Origin: Clostridia bacterium
GTDB taxonomy: Bacteria; Bacillota; Clostridia; Christensenellales; Aristaeellaceae
Direction of reading: 5' to 3'
NCBI GenBank assembly: GCA_017395065.1
Contig: JAFPWH010000020.1
Span: forward strand, 99,044 to 163,043
Length of the DNA stretch: 64,000 nt
This document shows, in pieces, positions 58,886 through 64,000 of the stretch. Position 1 is the stretch's first letter. Each line of letters begins with the position of its first letter. The translations under genes were made by a program, and so were the position numbers. The notes beneath the pieces were generated by a model. That model was not told the DNA's origin and ran no database searches. It saw nothing but the letters and a program-made list of their open reading frames with translations.

Positions 58886-60280
58886 ATGCAAAGGACACAA
58901 AGCGTCATTTTTTCCTCTCCCCTTGCGGCCAGACAAAGCGGCGCGCGCGTCAACCGCGTGGGCGGCTATTTCGAGCGCAGCGAAAAGCGCTCTCCCTATC
59001 AGAGCGGCTCCTCCGGCGCCTACAACAGCGGGCGCAACCGCACGAGCGTCGGCTTTACCGTGGCCGCGCTGCTTTTGCTTTTTTTGATCTATCCGGTTGG
59101 CGTGATCATGATCTGGAACCACAGGGTCGGCTTTACGCCCGGCACGAAGCTGCTTTTGACGCTGCTGGCGGCGGTGGTGTTCTGCCTGCTGCTGGTATAC
59201 GTGGCCAACATGGACACGCAGAATCCCCAGCTCAAAAAGGTGCAAAACGGGCTGAACACGGCCCTGGACGGCATATACGATTTCAGCCGCACCGCATTAA
59301 GCAAGCTCGGCAAATGGACGGGGCTGGACAAGGGCGGCTTCCCCTCGAAGCTGAAATACATCTGGAACGAGAGCAAATACGACGTCGCGCGCGCGGGCAT
59401 ACGCCTGCTGGGCGACACGGCCCAAAACGCGGGCGAGATCAAGCGCCTCGCGCCCGAAGCCGCGCTGGACGGCTTTAAGAAGCTAAGCGGCTACAAGGAG
59501 ACCGAAGCGGAAGAGACGCCGCCGCAGGATCAGCGCGAGACGGTCAAGACCGCCGTCATCTCCCGCGAGACGCCCGCGCCCACCGCGACGCCCCTGCCGA
59601 GCGAGACCGTAAAACCCACGCCCGTGGCGACCAAGGCCCCCGAAAGGGTGACTTTGCCCGAGATCCGCCCGGCAAGCGAGGCGCAGGTCTTCTACAACGA
59701 CGGCGGCACCTACTACCACCTGAAGGACACCTGCACCGGCATGTTCAAAAAGGCGGACTCCCACACCCTCAGCCAGGCCGCGGCCGCGGGCAAGCAGGCC
59801 TGCCAGAACTGCCACGTGATCTCTTTGGACATACTGAACCATACCGAGACGGACTATCTGTGGGTAGACAGCAAAAACGTGGCGCACACGACCGATCTGT
59901 GCCTTGAGTTCGAGGGCGACTACCATCTGGTCTCCTTTACCGAGGTCTACGAGGGCCACTACACCTACTGCCCCCGCTGCAAGGCGGATCAGGTGTTCGA
60001 ATACCTGCGCCAGAACGATTCGAGCTACAACCTGGACTACGACAGCCTGACCCAGGACGATATCCTGCTCTACGAATACGAAAAGACGATCGAGGTCTAC
60101 TACGGCTCCAACAGCCGCTACTACCATTCCACGCGGGACTGCGCGCAGATGTACGACGACTCCTACACCCACAACCTGCTGGAAGCCCTGCACAAGGACG
60201 GCAAAAAGCCCTGCTCCGTCTGCAACCCCGACAACGAGGCCGACGCGCGGGAATACCTGGACAAGCTGAAGAATCAGTGA
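58886..60280 (+). CDS. Membrane protein with three Cys/His modules
   Basis: A 464-residue protein. Two helices (VAALLLLFLIYPVGVIMIW about 53-71 and LLLTLLAAVVFCLLLVYVAN about 84-103) are followed by a helical part, a Thr/Pro-rich linker (~215-265) and three ~45-residue modules. Each has the pattern Y-H-x(3-5)-C ... C-x2-C: YYHLKDTC ... CQNC near 272-310, AHTTDLC ... CPRC near 332-368, YYHSTRDC ... CSVC near 411-450. Modules of this shape occur singly at the ends of secreted clostridial proteins and may bind zinc. The start is ATG 58886 (CGGAG upstream), since an earlier in-frame ATG (58811) lies in the promoter. Function unknown. Confidence 0.72.
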   Translation: MQRTQSVIFSSPLAARQSGARVNRVGGYFERSEKRSPYQSGSSGAYNSGRNRTSVGFTVAALLLLFLIYPVGVIMIWNHRVGFTPGTKLLLTLLAAVVFCLLLVYVANMDTQNPQLKKVQNGLNTALDGIYDFSRTALSKLGKWTGLDKGGFPSKLKYIWNESKYDVARAGIRLLGDTAQNAGEIKRLAPEAALDGFKKLSGYKETEAEETPPQDQRETVKTAVISRETPAPTATPLPSETVKPTPVATKAPERVTLPEIRPASEAQVFYNDGGTYYHLKDTCTGMFKKADSHTLSQAAAAGKQACQNCHVISLDILNHTETDYLWVDSKNVAHTTDLCLEFEGDYHLVSFTEVYEGHYTYCPRCKADQVFEYLRQNDSSYNLDYDSLTQDDILLYEYEKTIEVYYGSNSRYYHSTRDCAQMYDDSYTHNLLEALHKDGKKPCSVCNPDNEADAREYLDKLKNQ

Positions 60281-60342
60281 GCCGAGGCGAAAAAAACGCG
60301 TGCACGACGGACCCTGTCCGGACTGACGGCAGCCAATTCATA

Positions 60343-60380
60343 AGGCAGGGCCTACCGCACTTGAGCGGCAGGCCCTGCCT
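60343..60380 (+). terminator. Strong terminator between convergent genes
   Basis: AGGCAGGGCCT pairs with AGGCCCTGCCT, extended inward by CCGC/GCGG around a six-base loop; GTGTTTTATAA follows. Confidence 0.8.
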
Positions 60381-60444
60381 GTGTTTTATAAACGCCTGCG
60401 GCAGCAATAATCGATCAACGGCTGCCCGCGCCGGAACGCGCTAT

Positions 60445-61167
60445 TCAGGGCAGCACGACCACGACCGGGCGGACGCCGATGATGTCGCTGCTGACGAAGT
60501 CGCCGTAGGTGTAGACGCTGCCGTCGGTGTCGATGTAGGCCGCATCCTCGGCGCTGTCGCCGGGGGAACGGAGCCAGCAAAAGCACGCGGCGACGCCGTT
60601 CACGCTGTAAGCGGCGCTCCGGTAGGCGTGCCGCGCGAGCGCGTATTCCGTGGGCGCGCACATCCGCGAAGCGTCGTTCGTGAAATAGCCGTAGGCGCTG
60701 CCCGCGCCGAACTGATCCGTCACTTCTTTGATGGCGAGCAGCCACACCCTGTCCTGCGTGGCGCGGCCGCCGTCAACGGCGTGGACGGGGTTGTCTTCGT
60801 TTTCGAGCGTAACCGGCACGATCCTCGCCTGCTCGGCCGGGCTGAAGGCCGCGTTATAAAAATCGTCGTTCAGCCGGGCGCGCAGCGTGCAGGTCTCCCA
60901 GGTGACGTCGGTGCGGAAGGTGTTGTACGGCGCCGCGTCCAGCGCATACTTGCTCATAAGCACAAGACCGCCGTACCGCTCGCCGATGACGATCCACTCG
61001 ATCGGCTCCGCGCCGTTTTCCGGGTCGCCGTCCTGCTCGTAAGCGCCGAAAGTGACACAAGCGCCGATCTCATAAGCGGCCTTTCCCGTTTGCCCGTCTG
61101 CCGCCGCGAACGCGCATAAGACGAGCAAAATCAAAAGAACCGGTACCGTCACGAACAGCCTTTTCAA
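60445..61167 (-). CDS. Secreted DUF6273-type protein
   Basis: A 240-residue protein with a signal peptide (MKRLFVTVPVLLILLVLCAFAAA). The mature part has the DUF6273 pattern: VTFGAYEQDGDPENGAEPIEWIV, LMSKYALDAAPYNT, TWETCTLRARLNDDFYNAAF, DRVWLLAIKEV, CWLRSPGDSAEDAAYIDTDG and a final GVRPVVVV. The domain occurs in extracellular proteins of gut Clostridia, often fused to zinc ribbons; the role is unknown. GGGAGG before the ATG. Promoter at 61197-61225. Single gene. Confidence 0.8.
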   Translation of the reverse strand: MKRLFVTVPVLLILLVLCAFAAADGQTGKAAYEIGACVTFGAYEQDGDPENGAEPIEWIVIGERYGGLVLMSKYALDAAPYNTFRTDVTWETCTLRARLNDDFYNAAFSPAEQARIVPVTLENEDNPVHAVDGGRATQDRVWLLAIKEVTDQFGAGSAYGYFTNDASRMCAPTEYALARHAYRSAAYSVNGVAACFCWLRSPGDSAEDAAYIDTDGSVYTYGDFVSSDIIGVRPVVVVLP

Positions 61168-61196
61168 AGCCCTGCCTCCCTTCGTTTTTCAGCGGA

Positions 61197-61225
61197 ATCA
61201 TACCACTTTTGAAACGGATTTGCAA
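61197..61225 (-). promoter_or_regulatory. Sigma-A promoter of the DUF6273 gene
   Basis: Minus strand TTGCAA (61225-61220), 17 bases, TATGAT (61202-61197). Confidence 0.7.
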
Positions 61226-61351
61226 GCGCGATCCGCTTTACCGCATTCCCGGTCAAAAGAAAACGCCGGGCATATGCACGAAAATTTCGCCCCTTTGCCC
61301 CGCTTTCTCAGCTTTTTCATTCCGCTTCGGCCTGATTTTGTCGTTTGGGGA

Positions 61352-61380
61352 TTGAAAACGCCGCGCGTTTTGGTTATAAT
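61352..61380 (+). promoter_or_regulatory. Sigma-A promoter of atpC
   Basis: TTGAAA (61352-61357), 17 bases, TATAAT (61375-61380), 40 bases before the gene. Confidence 0.78.
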
Positions 61381-61419
61381 AGGGGAAGAAACGGCAAAGA
61401 GTGCATAAAGGATGTCAGC

Positions 61420-61830
61420 ATGAACGAATTCAGTCTTACGGTCGTCACCCCCGACGGCATACAGTTCGACGGCATGGCGCAGGAGCTCATCGTGCGCACG
61501 GTGAGCGGAGACCTGGCCGTGCTCGCGGGGCACGAAAACCTGGTCTGCCCGCTGGGCATGGGGCAGGCGGTCGTCGTGACCGCCGAGGGCCGCCGCACCG
61601 CCGCCTGCATCGGCGGCATCCTCACGGTGCTGGGCGGCATGGCGCGCCTGGTGCCCACGACCTTCGAGTGGTCGGACAAGATCGACCTCGCCCGCGCCCG
61701 CGACGCCGAAAAGCGCGCCCGCGAGCAGCTGAAGACCGCGACGGAGGCCTCCGAGATCAAGCTGGCCGAAGCCCGCCTCAAGCGCGCGCTGGTCCGCCAG
61801 AGCGCGGCCGCCGGCGTCCCCGGTCGGTAA
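61420..61830 (+). CDS. atpC: F-type ATP synthase epsilon subunit, isolated from the atp operon
   Basis: A 136-residue protein of the F1 epsilon family, which couples rotation and inhibits ATP hydrolysis. The N-terminal beta-sandwich reads SLTVVTPDGIQFDGMAQELIV, GDLAVLAGHENLVCPLGMG, and a helical hairpin ends it (LARARDAEKRAREQLKTATE, IKLAEARLKRALVRQ). Length and both domains are complete. In almost all bacteria atpC follows atpD; here no other atp gene lies in 20 kb on either side within the window, and the gene has its own promoter. It could be the sole epsilon relocated, or a second copy with another role. GGATG-region RBS (AAAGGA) before ATG 61420. Confidence 0.9.
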   Translation: MNEFSLTVVTPDGIQFDGMAQELIVRTVSGDLAVLAGHENLVCPLGMGQAVVVTAEGRRTAACIGGILTVLGGMARLVPTTFEWSDKIDLARARDAEKRAREQLKTATEASEIKLAEARLKRALVRQSAAAGVPGR

Positions 61831-61875
61831 GAAGCGAAGGAACACACAAAACCATTCCCCGAGGAGGACCCATTT

Positions 61876-62334
61876 ATGAAAAAAACACTGTGCGCCCTTT
61901 TGTGCCTTGCGCTGATTATGAGCCTTGGCTGCTTCGCGCTGGGCGACTATACCGAGTACGACCTCAGCATACTTTCCCAGCTGGGCATGACGGTCGACCA
62001 GCTGACGCAAAGCGACATGCGCGCCCAGACGGCCGCCGCGATCATTCTGGATTATATCCTCGCGGACTACGAAAGCGGCCTTAAGCTGATCGAAAACTGT
62101 TCGCTGGGCAACGCCCGCCTGTGCCCCTTCGCCACGTACACGATGGACCTGTACATCCCCATGTCGGACGGCAAATACTGGAACCTGTTCGTAAACCTGT
62201 CCAACGGCCGGATGATGGATTTCGGCAAGGGCAGCTACAACGGCACCGAAGAGAAGGTCTACTACAACGTGGACATGCTGGAAGTTCTGGACGAACTGAG
62301 CGGCTACCTCGAACTGTTCGGAGAAGAAAACTAA
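61876..62334 (+). CDS. Secreted hypothetical protein
   Basis: A 152-residue protein with a signal peptide, MKKTLCALLCLALIMSLGCFA. The LGC suggests either a lipobox (cysteine 19) or simple cleavage after ALG. The mature part has a helical start (YDLSILSQLGMTVDQLTQSD) and a beta half (YTMDLYIPMSDGKYWNLFVN, KVYYNVDMLEVLDEL). No family recognised. GAGGAGG before the ATG. It follows atpC by 45 bases and may share its transcript. A small hairpin (GCGGCC-like) follows at about 62345. Confidence 0.72.
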   Translation: MKKTLCALLCLALIMSLGCFALGDYTEYDLSILSQLGMTVDQLTQSDMRAQTAAAIILDYILADYESGLKLIENCSLGNARLCPFATYTMDLYIPMSDGKYWNLFVNLSNGRMMDFGKGSYNGTEEKVYYNVDMLEVLDELSGYLELFGEEN

Positions 62335-62408
62335 TCAAGCGCGCGGCCTTTCCGGCCGCTTTTTGCTGTTTATGGACCAACGGGCGCCGAGGGCGCAGTG
62401 AGGCAAAC

Positions 62409-63140
62409 ATGCATATCAGATTTCTCGGCACGGGCGCGGCGGACTGGGCCGGCCCGGACGAACGCGGCGAATACAGAAGGCTGACGAGCACGCTATTGGA
62501 CGGCTGCCTTCTGATCGACGTAAGCAAAACGGTTTTGGATCAGATAAACGACCCAACGAAGATCACCGACGTGCTGTTCACCCACAGCCACGCCGACCAT
62601 TTCGACCCCGCAGCACTCAGGACCCTCGCGCCCTGCCGCGTGTACGCGCACGAGAGCTGGTGCAACGAGATCGCGGGCGAAGGGCTTAGCGTCGTTCCGC
62701 TCAAAATCGGCGAGCGCGTCGCCGCGGGCAATTTTACGGTGCTGCCGATGCCCTCCAACCACTCGACGGAGCGCGCTTACGAGACCACGCTGCACTACCT
62801 GATCGAAAAGGACAGAAAGACGCTCCTGTACGCCACCGACGGCGCATGGCTTCTGAACGCGGAGCACCGCCTGATCGGAAAGACGGTCCTGGACGCGGCG
62901 GTCTTCGACGCGACGATCGGCGACGGTCACCCCGGCGACTACCGCGTATTCGAGCACAACTCGCTGGACATGGTGCGCCTGATGGAGAAGACGCTGCGCG
63001 CCACCGGCCGCCTGATCCCGGGCGCCCCCGTGTTCCTGACGCACCTCGCCCGAACGCTGCACCCGGATCAAAAGACGCTGCAAGCGCAGATAAAAAAGCC
63101 CTTCGTTGCGTGCTTTGACGGCATGGAGGCGGAGATTTAG
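62409..63140 (+). CDS. MBL-fold metal-dependent hydrolase
   Basis: A 243-residue metallo-beta-lactamase-fold enzyme. It opens MHIRFLGTGAADWAGPDERG, has the metal motif THSHADHFD near residue 57, a second His in PMPSNHSTE near 120, YATDGAW near 140 and THLARTLHPD near the end. The GTGAA start resembles PhnP-type phosphodiesterases and tRNase Z relatives; the insertion WAGPDERGEYRR is typical of a sugar-associated subgroup. The substrate is unknown. The RBS is poor (GAGGCAAAC). It stands between the secreted-protein gene and the convergent ACT gene. Confidence 0.85.
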   Translation: MHIRFLGTGAADWAGPDERGEYRRLTSTLLDGCLLIDVSKTVLDQINDPTKITDVLFTHSHADHFDPAALRTLAPCRVYAHESWCNEIAGEGLSVVPLKIGERVAAGNFTVLPMPSNHSTERAYETTLHYLIEKDRKTLLYATDGAWLLNAEHRLIGKTVLDAAVFDATIGDGHPGDYRVFEHNSLDMVRLMEKTLRATGRLIPGAPVFLTHLARTLHPDQKTLQAQIKKPFVACFDGMEAEI

Positions 63141-63170
63141 CGGCCATTCGGAGGCGCGGATCGGCCGCGC

Positions 63171-63536
63171 CTATACGACCGTATTTCCTTCCGAAATCAG
63201 GACGGAAAGCGCCTTTTCGTAGTTTTCCTCCTTCACGAGGATGTAATCCGTGTTGTACGTCGAAACGGCGAAGAGGCCGATCCCCTGCGCCGCGAGGACG
63301 CCGGACAGCTTCGACAGCACGCCGATCAGCGAAAAGTCCAGAACGCCGCGGACGCGAAAGCCCCGCCAGCCGTCCTCGCGCGCAGAAGCGCCCGGCGGCG
63401 CGTCCTGCGTTTTGCACACCAGCGAGATCTCTTCGTCCGTTTTGCCGACGAAAAAGAAATCCGCGGCCAGGTCGATCTCCGAAAGCGTCCGCACCTTGCA
63501 GACGCTCAATTTATGGGTTATTTTCTGTAATTCCAT
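63171..63536 (-). CDS. ACT-domain protein
   Basis: A 121-residue protein with two ACT-like halves: the N-terminal KLSVCKVRTLSEIDLAADFF and FFVGKTDEEISLVCKTQD, and the C-terminal GVLDFSLIGVLSKLSGVLAA, GLFAVSTYNTDYILVKEEN. This matches the small stand-alone, amino-acid-binding ACT family (CASTOR-like ACT_7). It could sense an amino acid and act on a partner enzyme not seen here. The RBS is not obvious. It is convergent with the MBL gene, with a 30-base gap. Confidence 0.82.
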   Translation of the reverse strand: MELQKITHKLSVCKVRTLSEIDLAADFFFVGKTDEEISLVCKTQDAPPGASAREDGWRGFRVRGVLDFSLIGVLSKLSGVLAAQGIGLFAVSTYNTDYILVKEENYEKALSVLISEGNTVV

Positions 63537-63583
63537 CTGCGATACTTCCTTTGACGGTTTTGCGTTTTCCCGTCGCTATGGGC

Positions 63584-64000
63584 TGCATGGCGGCGTAGAC
63601 GCCGCCGCTACGGAGTGGGCGTGTATCGGTATCGTTATACGAATTCTGCGACAAATCCCTCTTTCGGTACGGCGCACGTTTGAACGCACGGTATCGCGTT
63701 TTCTCCGTAGCGGCGGCAATCTGCCGCCATGGGCGATGCGTAAAGCAGTACAGCCGCTTTTATGTGTTTTCTCGTCGTCCCGGGGCTACGTGGCGGCAGA
63801 TTGGCGCCGCGACAGTGAGGGCGCGTAGTTGCATCGTTATGCGGGATTTTCCGGCAAATCCCTATTTCGATGTAACGCACGTTTGAACGCACGGCATCGC
63901 GTTTTCTCCGTAGCGGCGGCCTCAAGGCCGCCATGGGTACCTCGAATAAGCAGAGCAGCCGCGTTTTGTGCGTCTCCTTGTCGTCCCGGGGCTACATGGC
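63584..64000. repeat. Hairpin repeat cluster 6 with ~203-bp tandem unit, runs off the edge
   Basis: A reverse hairpin at 63585-63612, then two head-to-tail units about 203 bases apart (landmark TGAACGCACGG at 63681 and 63884). Each has a forward hairpin (63705-63731 and 63908-63935) and ends in CGTCCCGGGGCTAC (63777, 63983). The second hairpin has CCTCAAGG in place of AATCT, keeping the stem paired. No gene is visible in 63537-64000. Confidence 0.85.

Noticed and set aside
1..64000. rRNA operon, riboswitch or prophage core genes
   Set aside because: No rRNA-like sequence, no recognisable riboswitch core and no phage structural or integrase genes were seen.

Overview
The window looks like chromosomal DNA of a GC-rich Bacillota (class Clostridia), probably an uncultured gut commensal. 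The support is a PolC-type replicative polymerase, strong sigma-A promoters (TTGACA-like, 17 bp, TATAAT-like), AGGAGG ribosome binding sites, the frr-uppS-dxr-rseP-ispG-polC gene order of Firmicutes, and many intracellular glycoside hydrolases and phosphorylases for plant cell-wall sugars. The taxonomic placement is inference from gene content; there is no rRNA here.

Layout. 1-6858 (minus): a housekeeping operon running frr, a small unknown gene, uppS, dxr, rseP, a PHP phosphatase, ispG and polC (cut by the left edge), tightly coupled by 4-base stop/start overlaps; cdsA, usually found between uppS and dxr, is absent. 6882-11411: a truncated CapD-like membrane protein, a decayed AAA+/DUF4143 gene beside 15-bp repeats, a ThuA-like protein, a DUF218 protein and a GH28 enzyme. 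11587-15664: an AT-rich accessory stretch with a zincin/small acidic protein pair, a GH43 enzyme, a dense array of intergenic hairpins, a HicAB toxin-antitoxin pair and tRNA-Arg(CCG). 15768-24861: an LRR surface protein, lipoprotein, XRE-TPR regulator, TetR-CPBP pair, DUF3592-like protein, GH35 and a DUF308 membrane protein. 24936-31140: hairpin repeats, a zinc-ribbon membrane protein, GH78, and an AT-rich islet (WG-repeat gene plus RHS remnant) between two identical 70-bp direct repeats. 31158-35381: MazG-like, small membrane protein, ImmA-XRE fusion and an SDR.

35418-51392 is a long rightward run: GH94 phosphorylase, secreted protein, DUF4097, aldose epimerase, D-amino-acid aminotransferase, rsmH, rsmI, Mrp ATPase, GH130 phosphorylase, LCP protein, lipoprotein, GH51 and an intact AAA+/DUF4143 gene bounded by palindrome-bearing direct repeats. 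51537-63536 holds two sodium-coupled transporters, a Gfo/Idh oxidoreductase, a MarR regulator, a Cys/His-module membrane protein, a DUF6273 protein, an orphan atpC, an MBL-fold hydrolase and an ACT protein. 63575-64000 is again repeat DNA.

The carbohydrate enzymes (GH28, 43, 35, 78, 94, 130, 51) have no signal peptides and sit singly, mostly behind their own promoters. This suggests a cell that imports oligosaccharides and hydrolyses or phosphorolyses them in the cytosol, with the transporters encoded elsewhere. The most unusual content is (i) the repeat-bounded AAA+/DUF4143 cassette and a second decayed copy, (ii) a dispersed family of GC-rich hairpin repeats whose stems vary with base pairing preserved and which recur at 80-bp periods, and (iii) the 70-bp repeats framing the WG/RHS islet.
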